In this document: positions 14,137 to 22,201 of the stretch, one piece after another
How the letters are laid out: each line of letters opens with the position of its first letter
Position numbering within the stretch: the first letter of the stretch is position 1
DNA from: CAZADA01 sp964483775
GTDB lineage: Bacteria; Pseudomonadota; Alphaproteobacteria; Caulobacterales; Maricaulaceae
DNA: 23,084 nucleotides
Assembly: GCA_964483775.1 (NCBI GenBank)
Contig: CAZADA010000041.1
Span: 1-23,084 of the forward strand
Direction of reading: 5' to 3'
Translations under genes and position numbers: made by a program
The notes under the pieces: generated by a model
Told to the model about the DNA's origin: nothing
What the model saw: only the letters and a program-made list of their open reading frames with translations
The model's database searches: none

Positions 14137-15645
14137 ATGACCATCACGATGGACCGCGACGGCTTTGCGGCGCGCTATGACGCCGGCGAGGCGCAATTGG
14201 TTTGGCGGCGTGTGCCTGACGACGTGGAAACGCCGGTGTCGGCTGCGCTCAAACTGCAGCGCACGCGATCGCGGATCATTCTTTTGGAGTCGGTTGAGGG
14301 CGGGGAAACGCGCGGGCGGTATTCGATTATTGCAGCAGACTTTGATCTGGTGTGGCGCGTGCGTGATGGTGTTGTTGAGATCGCCGAGGGGGAAGCGGCC
14401 GCAGACGCCGATGCGTTCACACGCGCTGCAGGCGATCCCCATCCCCTTGAGGCCTTGCGCACGCTGTTGGCGCAGTCCGCGCTTGCGATCCCCGACGGAT
14501 TGCCCTCGGCGACGGCCGGCGTGTTCGGCTATCTTGGCTATGAGATGACGCGCCATTTTGAGCGGCTGCCCGAACCCAAGGACAATCTGTTGGGTCTGCC
14601 GCAGGCGCTGTTGATGCGTCCGCGCACGGTGATCGTTTTTGATTCGGTCCGCCAGGATCTGATCCTCGCCACGCCGGTGCGGCCCAGCGCCGATGTGAGC
14701 GCCGCAGACGCCGTTGCGGAGGCTGGGGCTCATCTTGACGGCGTTGCCGCCGCCCTCGCCGCGCCCTTGAGCGCTGAGGCCAAACCCAAGGCGGACGTGG
14801 ACGAAGATGCACTCGCCATCACCCCCAGCGTGACCGATGCCGCCTATCGCGACCAGGTGGAGCGCGCCAAAGCCTACATTCGCGCCGGCGATATCTTTCA
14901 ATGTGTGCCGAGCATTCGTTATGCGACCCCCTTTGCGCACCCGCCCTTCGCGCTCTATCGGGCGTTACGCCGGCTCAACCCTTCGCCCTACATGTTTTAT
15001 CTCGGGCTTGGCGACAGCGCTGTTGTCGGTTCGAGCCCCGAAATCCTGGTCAAAGTCGCCGGAAATCGGATCACGCTGCGCCCCATCGCGGGCACGCGGC
15101 CGCGTGGTGCAAACCCGGCTGAGGACGCCGCGTTGGAAGCTGAACTGCTCGCGGATCCCAAAGAACGCGCTGAGCATCTGATGCTGCTCGATCTTGGGCG
15201 TAATGATGTGGGGCGCGCGGCGGCGTGGGGCAGCGTGGCGGAGACTGAGCAGTTCATCGTCGAGCGCTACAGCCATGTGATGCACATCGTCAGCCAGGTT
15301 GAGGGCGATTTGCGCGAAGGGCTTGATGCCGTGGACGCCCTTTTCGCCGGCTTTCCGGCGGGCACCGTCTCCGGCGCGCCGAAAGTGCGCGCTATGGAGA
15401 TTATCCACGAGCTCGAAGATGAAGCGCGCGGCGTCTATGCGGGCGGGGTCGGCTATTTCTCAGCCAATGGCGACATGGACACGTGCATCGCGCTGCGCAC
15501 GGGCGTTGTGAAAGACGGCGTGTTGCACGTGCGCGCAGGGGGCGGGGTTGTCTACGACAGCGACCCAGAAGCCGAGCGCCTTGAAACGGTGCATAAGGCG
15601 CGCGCGGTATTCCGCGCCGCCGCCGATGCGGTCCGGTACGTCTAG
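14137..15645 (+). CDS. trpE: Anthranilate synthase component I
   Basis: A 502-residue enzyme that converts chorismate plus ammonia to anthranilate, the first step of tryptophan synthesis. The N-terminal domain keeps the LLES motif at 49-52, part of the tryptophan feedback site, followed by the RGRYS segment. The chorismate-binding domain has AGDIFQCVPS, the GTRPRG motif near 318, HLMLLDLGRNDVGR, AGTVSGAPKVRAMEII and the C-terminal GGGVVYDSDPEAE. These favour TrpE over aminodeoxychorismate synthase PabB. The ATG at 14137 has only a weak ribosome binding site. The amidotransferase partner trpG and later trp genes are not adjacent: the next gene, gatB, converges on trpE. Confidence 0.97.
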   Translation: MTITMDRDGFAARYDAGEAQLVWRRVPDDVETPVSAALKLQRTRSRIILLESVEGGETRGRYSIIAADFDLVWRVRDGVVEIAEGEAAADADAFTRAAGDPHPLEALRTLLAQSALAIPDGLPSATAGVFGYLGYEMTRHFERLPEPKDNLLGLPQALLMRPRTVIVFDSVRQDLILATPVRPSADVSAADAVAEAGAHLDGVAAALAAPLSAEAKPKADVDEDALAITPSVTDAAYRDQVERAKAYIRAGDIFQCVPSIRYATPFAHPPFALYRALRRLNPSPYMFYLGLGDSAVVGSSPEILVKVAGNRITLRPIAGTRPRGANPAEDAALEAELLADPKERAEHLMLLDLGRNDVGRAAAWGSVAETEQFIVERYSHVMHIVSQVEGDLREGLDAVDALFAGFPAGTVSGAPKVRAMEIIHELEDEARGVYAGGVGYFSANGDMDTCIALRTGVVKDGVLHVRAGGGVVYDSDPEAERLETVHKARAVFRAAADAVRYV

Positions 15646-15704
15646 TTCAGTTCATCATCTGGGACTGGCGACGGCGCGCTCGATGCAGCTGTGGCGCCAT
15701 GGCC

Positions 15705-17195
15705 TCAATCCCCGTCCCCGATAGGCAGTTTGGCGCGCAAGATCTCGTTGACGGCCTGGGGGTTGGCTTTGCCGCCTGAGGCCTTCATCACCTGACCGAC
15801 GAACCAACCCAGGGTCTTGGGCTTGGCCTTCAGTTGCTCAACCTGGGCGGGGTTGTTGGCGATGATCTCGTCGACGATTTTCTCGATCGCGCCCGTGTCG
15901 GTGACCTGCTTGAGGCCTTCACGTTCGACGATCACGCCAGGGTCTTCGCCGGTTTCGAACATGATTTCAAAGACCTGCTTGGCGATGCGGCCGGAAATGG
16001 TCTGATCGGCGATCAGGTCGATCAGTTTGCCCAATTGGGGGGCGGAGACCGGCGTGTCCCCGAGTGATTGGCCAGCCTTGTTGAGTGCGCCAAACAATTC
16101 TTGGCTAACCCAGTTTGCCGACAGTTTTGGATCACGGCCTTTAGCGACGGCTTCGAAGAACTCAGCACTTTCTTTGTCGCCGACAAGTACGGAGGCGTCG
16201 TAGGGAGACAGGCCGTACTCATCCATGAACCGGTGTTTTTTGTTGTCAGGGAGCTCGGGTAAGGTGTCTTTGATTTTGTTGACCTGCGCCTTGGTCAATT
16301 TGAGCGGCAGCAGGTCGGGGTCTGGGAAATACCGATAATCGTGCGCGTCCTCTTTGGATCGCATGGCGCGCGTTTCCCCTTTGACCGTATCGAGGAGGCG
16401 CGTTTCTTGATCAATCACGCCGCCATCCTCGAGGATTTCGATCTGACGACGGGATTCCACTTCAATCGCCATGGCGATGAAGCGCATGGAATTCACATTC
16501 TTGATTTCGCACCGCGTGCCGAGCGGTCGGCCAGGTTTGCGCACAGAAACATTGACGTCCGCGCGCATGGAGCCCTGCTCCATGTTGCCGTCGCACGTGC
16601 CCAGATAACGCAAAATGTTGCGCAGCTTCTTGACGTAGGCCGCGCCTTCGGCCGGCGAGCGCAAGTCAGGCTTGGACACGATTTCCATCAACGCGACACC
16701 CGACCGGTTGAGGTCGACAAATGTCATTTTCGGATCAAGGTCATGGATGGACTTACCAGCGTCTTGCTCCAAGTGTAGACGTTCTATACCCACTGTGATC
16801 GTCGATTCCTTATCGACTTCGACTTCAATCTCACCGTCACCGACGATGGGGTCCTGGTATTGGGAAATCTGGTACCCTTGGGGTAGATCAGGATAGAAGT
16901 AGTTTTTTCGATCAAAGCGTGAAAATAAATTGATCTGTGCATTCAAACCAAGGCCGGTGCGCACGGCTTGTTCAACGCAATACTGGTTGATGACTGGCAG
17001 CATTCCGGGCATCGCGGCATCGACCAAAGACACATGGGCGTTCGGCACTCCGCCATAGGCGGCCGACGCGCCGGAGAACAGCTTGCTTTCGCTTGAAACC
17101 TGAGCGTGGACTTCCATACCGACGATGATCTCCCAGTCGCCCGTGGCGCCGGGAACGGTGTGGCGGACCTCGTCGTGGGTCACAAAATCAGTCAT
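15705..17195 (-). CDS. gatB: Aspartyl/glutamyl-tRNA amidotransferase subunit B
   Basis: A 496-residue GatB, which binds mischarged Glu-tRNA(Gln) or Asp-tRNA(Asn), activates it with ATP and accepts ammonia from GatA. The N-terminal catalytic cradle shows the family signatures GMEVHAQVSS at 26-35, DRKNYFYPDLPQGYQISQYQ around 95-114, and the LDLNRSGVALMEIVSKPDLRSP-like stretch (here VDLNRSG, then ALMEIVSKPDLRSP) near 160. The C-terminal helical/YqeY-like tail includes TLGWFVGQVMKASGGKANP. Its start overlaps the preceding small membrane gene by eight bases. Codons around residues 85-140 (about 16,780-16,945) include TTA, ATA, CTA and CGA, unlike the neighbouring GC-rich usage. It converges on trpE. 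Confidence 0.98.
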   Translation of the reverse strand: MTDFVTHDEVRHTVPGATGDWEIIVGMEVHAQVSSESKLFSGASAAYGGVPNAHVSLVDAAMPGMLPVINQYCVEQAVRTGLGLNAQINLFSRFDRKNYFYPDLPQGYQISQYQDPIVGDGEIEVEVDKESTITVGIERLHLEQDAGKSIHDLDPKMTFVDLNRSGVALMEIVSKPDLRSPAEGAAYVKKLRNILRYLGTCDGNMEQGSMRADVNVSVRKPGRPLGTRCEIKNVNSMRFIAMAIEVESRRQIEILEDGGVIDQETRLLDTVKGETRAMRSKEDAHDYRYFPDPDLLPLKLTKAQVNKIKDTLPELPDNKKHRFMDEYGLSPYDASVLVGDKESAEFFEAVAKGRDPKLSANWVSQELFGALNKAGQSLGDTPVSAPQLGKLIDLIADQTISGRIAKQVFEIMFETGEDPGVIVEREGLKQVTDTGAIEKIVDEIIANNPAQVEQLKAKPKTLGWFVGQVMKASGGKANPQAVNEILRAKLPIGDGD

Positions 17196-17523
17196 GGCGT
17201 GTCTCGGTCGTGCTGGTCTGGATCTCGGTCTGGGCGGCGGGCTGTGTGCGGACGCTGGTCTGTCGCCAAGGCTTCACCACCAAAAGCGCCCCAAACGCAA
17301 GGAGGAGACCGCCAGAGCCAATGCGCATGGCGTGACCCATGAACCAGAGCGCCGGGTGGTCTTCGCGGTTGGTGCTGATTTCGATCTTCGCTTCGTCCTG
17401 CTCGAGATACTTCTCGGTGGCCGACGGACGGATGAGCGCGCCGCCCAGCAGCATGGTCACTCCCATCCACACCACCACAACGCCGCCCAGCGTGATGAGG
17501 CTGCGACCGATTATGCGCATCAT
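17188..17523 (-). CDS. Small two-helix membrane protein, unknown (third of three in the gat cluster)
   Basis: A 111-residue protein I do not recognise. It has two hydrophobic segments, about residues 8-31 (ITLGGVVVVWMGVTMLLGG) and 61-84 (ending in LVVKPW), a charged loop between them and a Thr/Gln-rich polar tail. The start is ATG 17523 or the adjacent ATG 17520; the ribosome binding site is weak. It begins eight bases after the preceding small gene and overlaps the gatB start by eight bases, so it is very likely co-translated with gatB. A longer frame reaching 17730 would overlap the upstream gene fully and is not favoured. Confidence 0.65.
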   Translation of the reverse strand: MMRIIGRSLITLGGVVVVWMGVTMLLGGALIRPSATEKYLEQDEAKIEISTNREDHPALWFMGHAMRIGSGGLLLAFGALLVVKPWRQTSVRTQPAAQTEIQTSTTETRHD

Positions 17524-17531
17524 GGTTGAGC

Positions 17532-17759
17532 TCACTCGCGGGGTTGGTTGGCGCGCTTTTCGGCGATCATCTCGGCCAAGCCTGTGAAAAACGCCACCGC
17601 CAAGCCTGCGCCCAAGAGCATGACGCCCAAACCGATCAAGAGCACGCTTTGCCAGCTCGACTGCACCGGAAACCAGCCCAGCACCGTGAACACGCCCCAA
17701 AACACGATGAGCGCGCCGAGGCCGCCACACACCTTGCCGAGATCTGCAAATGATTTCAT
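17532..17759 (-). CDS. Small two-helix membrane protein, unknown (second of three)
   Basis: A 75-residue protein with two hydrophobic segments, about 10-29 and 37-58, joined by a short loop containing the Gly-Trp pair LGWFPV, and a charged C-terminus EKRANQPRE. AAGGTGG lies six bases before ATG 17759. It resembles the first small protein (17842-18069) in length, helix spacing, the position of the Gly-Trp pair and Gly-rich second helix, so the two may be paralogues. Function unknown. Confidence 0.65.
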   Translation of the reverse strand: MKSFADLGKVCGGLGALIVFWGVFTVLGWFPVQSSWQSVLLIGLGVMLLGAGLAVAFFTGLAEMIAEKRANQPRE

Positions 17760-17841
17760 GCCGCCACCTTAGTGTTTATCGATAAGAACGCTACTCCCAG
17801 TCGGAGGCGAAGTCCATGGGCCAGGAGTGCGACGTCTCGCC

Positions 17842-18069
17842 TTAGTCGCCCCGCTGCAATGAACGGCGGCCCAGCGCGTGCGCGATGCTGGCGGCGATCA
17901 GCGACAGCGCGCCAAACCCGGTCATGACGAGGCCCACGACGAGAATGGCGATGGTGTGGCCGAGCGTGGGCACGGTGATCCAGCCGAACAGGGCGATCAC
18001 ACCCAGAATGATGATCGATACGCCGATCCCGGCGCACATCCAGCCAAATCCGATGGTGTTGCCAATCAT
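17842..18069 (-). CDS. Small two-helix membrane protein, unknown (first of three)
   Basis: A 75-residue protein with two hydrophobic segments, about 9-31 and 37-58, a Gly-Trp pair in the loop (LFGWITV) and a basic tail GRRSLQRGD. ATG 18069, preceded by GAGAGGG, leaves a 26-base gap after gatA; an in-frame ATG at 18111 would overlap gatA and has no ribosome binding site. Likely paralogous to the next small gene downstream. No function can be assigned; being between gatA and gatB suggests only shared transcription. Confidence 0.6.
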   Translation of the reverse strand: MIGNTIGFGWMCAGIGVSIIILGVIALFGWITVPTLGHTIAILVVGLVMTGFGALSLIAASIAHALGRRSLQRGD

Positions 18070-18095
18070 CGACGCGCGCCCTCTCGCCGCACCCG

Positions 18096-19598
18096 CTAAA
18101 CCGCCCACCATTGGTCAGGCTTGGCGGTGAAGTCGGCCGCCTTTTCGATGGCGGAGGCCAAAGAGAACATGCGGTACTCGTCGAGCGCCGGCGAGATGAG
18201 CTGCATTCCCAGCGGCAGGCCGTCTTGGCTGAGGCCGGCGGGCACCGACATGGCGGGCAGGCCGGCAAGGTTGGCCGTCACGGTCAGGATATCGTTGAGG
18301 TACATCTCCACCGGGTCGTCCGACTTTTCGCCGAATGCGAAGGCGGCCCCCGGCGTGGTGGGCGTCAACAGCGCGTCGCATTGTTTGAACGCAGCGTCGA
18401 AATCATCGCGGATCCGCGTGCGCACCTTTTGCGCGCGCAGATAGTAGGCGTCGTAATAGCCCGCAGACAGCACGTGAGCGCCAATGAGAATCCGGCGCTG
18501 GACCTCGTCGCCAAATCCGGCGGCGCGCGTCTCTTCATAGGTCGCCAACAGGTCGGTTCCGTCGACCCGCGCGCCATAGCGCATGCCGTCGTACCGCGCG
18601 AGGTTGGAGGAGGCTTCGGCTGGCGCGATGATGTAGTAGGCCGGCAAACCGTATTTGGTGTGCGGCAGGGAGACCTCGACGATTTCGCACCCGGCGTCTT
18701 TGAGCCAGGCGATCGCGTTGTCCCATAACGTCAAGATCTCCTCGCGCACGCCGTCAATGCGATACTCAGCCGGCACGCCGATGCGCAGCCCCTTCACCGA
18801 ATCCCCGCACGCCTCGGCGTAATTGGGGATTTTGACCTTGAGCGATGTGGAGTCCTTGGCGTCATGGCCCGCCATGGCCGACAGCATCATGGCGCAGTCT
18901 TCAACCGTGCGCGCCATAGGGCCGGCCTGATCAAGCGAGGAGGCGAACGCGATGATCCCCCAACGCGAGCACAACCCATAGGTCGGCTTCACCCCGACCA
19001 GGCCCGTGAAGGCGGCCGGTTGTCGGATGGAGCCGCCGGTGTCGCTGCCTGTCGCGCCCAACGCTGTGCGCGCGGCCACGGCGGAGGCTGAACCTCCCGA
19101 CGAACCGCCGGGCACCAAGTCTTGGTTCGAACCGCCCTTGCGCCACGGATTGACGACATTGCCAAAGCACGAGGTTTCGTTGGACGAGCCCATGGCGAAC
19201 TCATCCATGGCGGTCTTGCCGACAACAATCGCCCCGTTTTTTTTCAGGTTTGCGGTGACGGTGCTTTCATACGGCGGCGTGAACTCGCCCAGGATTTTGG
19301 AGCACGCGGTGGTGCGCACGCCTTGGGTGCAGAAGATGTCTTTGATGGCCAGCGGGATCCCTTCAAGGATCGGGGCCGCGGCGGTGCGCTTGGCGCGCTT
19401 CTTGTCGGACGCTTTGGCGGCTTTGACCGCGGACTCCGGCAGCTCAAGCACGTAGGCGTTCAAGGGCTTTGCTGCCGCCACCGCCTCGATGTGCGCAAGG
19501 GTGAGCTCCTCGGATGAAAGCTGCTTGTTGGACAACAGCCGGACTGCTTCAGCCAGGGTGAGGTCGGTCAGATCGGACAGTGTGGGCGCGTCGGTCAT
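18096..19598 (-). CDS. gatA: Aspartyl/glutamyl-tRNA amidotransferase subunit A
   Basis: A 500-residue amidase-signature enzyme that hydrolyses glutamine and feeds ammonia to GatB. The Ser-cisSer-Lys triad is visible: Lys86 in PLAIKDIF, Ser166 in PGGSSGGSA and Ser190 in GSDTGGSIRQP, with spacing matching known GatA proteins. A short basic insertion (ASDKKRAKR) lies near 63-71, before the catalytic Lys. The substrate loop YGLCSRWG follows the amidase signature. It starts divergently from the lipoprotein gene across a 152-base gap and is followed by three small membrane genes before gatB, instead of gatB directly. Confidence 0.98.
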   Translation of the reverse strand: MTDAPTLSDLTDLTLAEAVRLLSNKQLSSEELTLAHIEAVAAAKPLNAYVLELPESAVKAAKASDKKRAKRTAAAPILEGIPLAIKDIFCTQGVRTTACSKILGEFTPPYESTVTANLKKNGAIVVGKTAMDEFAMGSSNETSCFGNVVNPWRKGGSNQDLVPGGSSGGSASAVAARTALGATGSDTGGSIRQPAAFTGLVGVKPTYGLCSRWGIIAFASSLDQAGPMARTVEDCAMMLSAMAGHDAKDSTSLKVKIPNYAEACGDSVKGLRIGVPAEYRIDGVREEILTLWDNAIAWLKDAGCEIVEVSLPHTKYGLPAYYIIAPAEASSNLARYDGMRYGARVDGTDLLATYEETRAAGFGDEVQRRILIGAHVLSAGYYDAYYLRAQKVRTRIRDDFDAAFKQCDALLTPTTPGAAFAFGEKSDDPVEMYLNDILTVTANLAGLPAMSVPAGLSQDGLPLGMQLISPALDEYRMFSLASAIEKAADFTAKPDQWWAV

Positions 19599-19750
19599 GG
19601 GCGCGGTGTTTAGGATGCAATGGCGGCGATGTCACGTTTTTGCGCGCAGGCTCGTTTTGCGTGGGAGGCCGACGCGATCTGCGCTAACCTGTACGTTGTG
19701 ACTTGATTGCTTGGGCCGGCGCTTGGCGGCCTGTGACCACGAGGATTGCC

Positions 19751-20194
19751 ATGATTGGACGCGCTTTGGGACTCACGATGGGCTTGGCTGGATTGGTGGC
19801 AGGCTGCGCCGCGGTTCCTTCGGCTGAAGAGCGCGAGGCGCGCCTGGCGGCTGAAATCGAAGCGCGCCAGGGCGAACAAATCGATCGCATCTGCTTTTCC
19901 CGTAGCATCGACAGCTGGCGCGAGTTTGGCGACGACGACGTGTTGGTGCGCGAAGGGGTGAATGATTGGTACCGGCTTGAATTGAGCGGCACGTGCGACC
20001 CGGGTTTGGCGCTCACAACGATTGGACTGCGCACATCGGGCGGCTCAAGCTGCCTTCACCGCGGCGACCGCGTTGTGACCAACACCAACGGTTTCCCTGG
20101 CCGCTGCTTCATCACGGCGATTTACGAATGGGACGAAGCGGCGGCCTTCGCCTGGCCAGTGACGGAAGACGAGGCGTCAGCCGAGGAGAGCTAA
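19751..20194 (+). CDS. Outer-envelope lipoprotein, DUF6491-like
   Basis: A 147-residue lipoprotein. The signal peptide at 1-18 ends in the lipobox LVAGC with Cys19 as the acylation site; the next residues AAV give no Asp+2 inner-membrane retention signal, so outer-membrane sorting is likely. The mature part has a charged helical start and then four Cys (48, 82, 101 and 119) that could form two disulfides, with the pattern CFSRSIDSW, a TCDPG turn, CLHRGDRV and RCFI. This resembles, from memory, the DUF6491 family of unknown function. ATG 19751 is chosen over an upstream start because it gives a proper lipoprotein signal. It reads against its gat neighbours. Confidence 0.8.
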   Translation: MIGRALGLTMGLAGLVAGCAAVPSAEEREARLAAEIEARQGEQIDRICFSRSIDSWREFGDDDVLVREGVNDWYRLELSGTCDPGLALTTIGLRTSGGSSCLHRGDRVVTNTNGFPGRCFITAIYEWDEAAAFAWPVTEDEASAEES

Positions 20195-20205
20195 CGGCGC
20201 GCGGA

Positions 20206-20580
20206 TCACCAGCGCTTGCATGCGCGGTTCCACCACCACAGCGCTTGTGCGGTGACGTGGTAGGCGGCGCGCGCGAGGAGGTTCAATCCGGGTTGGTCGC
20301 CAAGGCGGGCCAGCCAGCCCCATCCGTGTGTGGCGCGCCATAGCGCTGAGATCGCCGGCCAACCGCGCAACACCGCTCCATCGGCCGTCACCGCGTGGAG
20401 TTTGAAGCGCACGGCATTCAGCGACAGGCTGTGGTCGGCGAGCGCTGATGGGTTCGCGGCGACATCGACATACCGCACCTGGGCGCTATTCCGCGCGGCC
20501 AGGGATCTGCGCTCAAAGACACACACGCCCGAACGACACACTGGGCACACGCCATTGTAGAGCACGGTGAGCTGTTCCAT
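20206..20580 (-). CDS. DCC-family thiol-disulfide protein (DUF393)
   Basis: A 124-residue protein of the DCC family, thioredoxin-fold proteins with an N-terminal CxxC pair. The motif is LYNGVCPVCR with Cys12 and Cys15; the Asp that usually precedes the motif (DGxCxxC) is Asn9 here. A hydrophobic, Trp-rich C-terminus (HGWGWLARL, ALWWW) is typical of the family. The redox partner is unknown. It follows gatC by 60 bases on the same strand and ends 11 bases from the convergent lipoprotein gene. The ribosome binding site is weak. Confidence 0.85.
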   Translation of the reverse strand: MEQLTVLYNGVCPVCRSGVCVFERRSLAARNSAQVRYVDVAANPSALADHSLSLNAVRFKLHAVTADGAVLRGWPAISALWRATHGWGWLARLGDQPGLNLLARAAYHVTAQALWWWNRACKRW

Positions 20581-20640
20581 GGCTGAGATATGGCCCCAAC
20601 CGGACTTTGAACATAGGGCTCAGGGCGTGGCGGTCCGAAA

Positions 20641-20928
20641 TTATTCGACGGCTTTGGGGACGACAAAGAACCCCTCTTCGGCCCGCGGGGCGTTGGCGAG
20701 CACTTGGTCGCGAATGTCGCCGTCGGTCACTTTGTCCTTGCGCATGGGCAATTTGACATCGACCGAGGACGCCATAGGCTCGACGCCGTCAATGTCGACT
20801 TCGTTCAATTGCTCGATCCACGCGAAGATTTGCGAGAGTTCCTTAGCCAGCGGCTCAAGCTTCTCATCGCGCACCGACAGGCGGGCTAGTCGGGCGACGC
20901 GGCGCACATCATCAATGGTCACGGACAT
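20641..20928 (-). CDS. gatC: Aspartyl/glutamyl-tRNA amidotransferase subunit C
   Basis: A 95-residue GatC, which clamps GatA to GatB. It starts with SVTIDDVRRVARLARLSV, continues with the amphipathic helix LAKELSQIFAWIEQLNEVD and the VEPMA segment, and ends with the extended region containing RKDKVTDGD and EEGFFVVPK. Length is standard. ATG 20928 is preceded by GGAG. A longer in-frame extension upstream has no family similarity. It is divergent from ruvX. gatC is separated from gatA by a DCC gene and an opposite-strand lipoprotein gene, so it must be transcribed separately from gatA. Confidence 0.97.
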   Translation of the reverse strand: MSVTIDDVRRVARLARLSVRDEKLEPLAKELSQIFAWIEQLNEVDIDGVEPMASSVDVKLPMRKDKVTDGDIRDQVLANAPRAEEGFFVVPKAVE

Positions 20929-21020
20929 GGGTGTGTCTCCGGTTCGCCATGCCGGTAGCAAAGCCTGCTCCGTGCGACAAGGTGGCTTGACGATCGCGCG
21001 TGCGGGCGGCTTGTTGGGCC

Positions 21021-21488
21021 ATGGCGCTGATGAAGCTCTCAGACCTGCCGGGCGAAGGCCCGTTGCTCGGCCTCGATCCGGGGACCAAGACCATCGGCGT
21101 GGCGGTGAGCGATCCGTTGCGCACCATCGCAACAGGACTTGGCACAGTGGTGCGGCGTAAGTTCACGGCCGATGCGGCCGCCCTGTTTGCGTACTACGAC
21201 GATCGCGCCTGTGTCGGGCTGGTGGTGGGCATGCCGGTCAATATGGACGGATCGCCGGGGCCAAGGGCGCAATCGGTGCGCGCCTTCGCCCGCAACCTTG
21301 AAAACGTACGTAGCGTGCCGCTTGCCTACTGGGATGAGCGGTTATCGACGGCCGCTGCGGAACGCGCCCTCCTCGCCGCGGATACCAGCCGCGCCAAGCG
21401 GGCCGAAGTGGTGGACGCGCTCGCGGCCGCCTTCATTTTGCAGGGAGCTTTGGACTTTCTGCACGAAAACGACGCCGCCTTGGAGTGA
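21021..21488 (+). CDS. ruvX: Putative pre-16S rRNA nuclease / Holliday junction resolvase-like protein YqgF
   Basis: A 155-residue RNase H-fold protein of the YqgF/RuvX family, required for 16S rRNA 5'-end processing in E. coli. The first active-site strand is LLGLDPGTKTIGVAVSD, followed by VVGMPVNMDGSPG, the second acidic site YWDERLST, and VDALAAAFILQ, with the last Asp. Start choice is between ATG 21021 and ATG 21030; both keep the whole fold, and a GTG at 21000 is less likely. It is divergent from gatC, a conserved alphaproteobacterial pairing, and precedes plsY by 58 bases. Confidence 0.93.
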   Translation: MALMKLSDLPGEGPLLGLDPGTKTIGVAVSDPLRTIATGLGTVVRRKFTADAAALFAYYDDRACVGLVVGMPVNMDGSPGPRAQSVRAFARNLENVRSVPLAYWDERLSTAAAERALLAADTSRAKRAEVVDALAAAFILQGALDFLHENDAALE

Positions 21489-21546
21489 CCGTGATGGCGC
21501 ACGAGGGCCTGGCGCAACACGCCGCGAGGCACTAAACCTAATCACC

Positions 21547-22200
21547 ATGGATTCTACGGTGGCGATACAAATCGGGTTGGCGGCGTTTGGCGGTTATTTG
21601 CTCGGGTCGTTTCCGGCGGGTTTGGTGCTGTCGCGCGCGTTTGGGTTTGGCGACATTCGCAAGCAAGGCTCGGGCAATATCGGGGCAACCAATGTGCTGC
21701 GGGTCACCAAACGCCGTGACTTGACCTTGGCGACCTTTGTTTTGGACGCCGGTAAGGCTGGTATCGCGGCCGTTCTGGCCGGCACGGTCTTCGGTCCCGC
21801 TCTTGGTCCTAGCGCGGCGCTGGTTGCGGCCGGGGCCGCCTTTCTTGGCCATCTCTATCCGGTTTGGTTGGGCTTTGAAGGCGGCAAGGGCGTGGCGACC
21901 TTTTTCGGTACGTTTTTCGTTGTGGCCTGGCCGGTGGGCGTTGTGGCGGCGATCACGTGGATCGCCATCGCCTACATGTTCCGGTTTTCCTCACTCGCCG
22001 CGCTGGTGGCGGTGGCGGTGACGCCGTTGGCTGCGCTGGCCATGCCCTCCCCCGTGGGCGGACCGTTTCCCGGCGCGGCGTTGCTGGCGGTGTTCATGGG
22101 CGTGCTGATCTACTGGCGTCACCGGGGCAACATCCAGCGCCTGCTCGACGGCAGCGAACCACGGATTGGGGACAAGCGCGAAACTGCGCCAGCGCCATGA
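21547..22200 (+). CDS. plsY: Glycerol-3-phosphate acyltransferase PlsY
   Basis: A 217-residue integral membrane enzyme that transfers an acyl group from acyl phosphate to glycerol 3-phosphate, starting phospholipid synthesis. The three family motifs are present: GYLLGSFPAG near 16-25, GSGNIGATNVLR at about 38-49, and the glycine-rich FEGGKGVATFFG near 115-126. Five to six hydrophobic segments fit the family topology. The frame is open far upstream within ruvX, but ATG 21547 gives the correct N-terminus. dprA begins one base after its stop codon region, so the two are likely co-transcribed. Confidence 0.97.
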   Translation: MDSTVAIQIGLAAFGGYLLGSFPAGLVLSRAFGFGDIRKQGSGNIGATNVLRVTKRRDLTLATFVLDAGKAGIAAVLAGTVFGPALGPSAALVAAGAAFLGHLYPVWLGFEGGKGVATFFGTFFVVAWPVGVVAAITWIAIAYMFRFSSLAALVAVAVTPLAALAMPSPVGGPFPGAALLAVFMGVLIYWRHRGNIQRLLDGSEPRIGDKRETAPAP

Positions 22201-22201
22201 C

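Noticed and set aside
14032..14940. Minus-strand frame of 302 codons over the end of the PpiD-like gene and the start of trpE
   Set aside because: It overlaps two well-supported genes and shows no recognisable domain.
17756..18268. Minus-strand frame of 170 codons overlapping gatA and the first small membrane gene
   Set aside because: Its Cys/Arg/His-rich sequence is an out-of-frame reading of gatA and of the two-helix gene, which is more protein-like.
21139..21546. Upstream extension of the plsY frame through ruvX
   Set aside because: The extension is out-of-frame ruvX sequence; PlsY family length and N-terminal helix start at ATG 21547.
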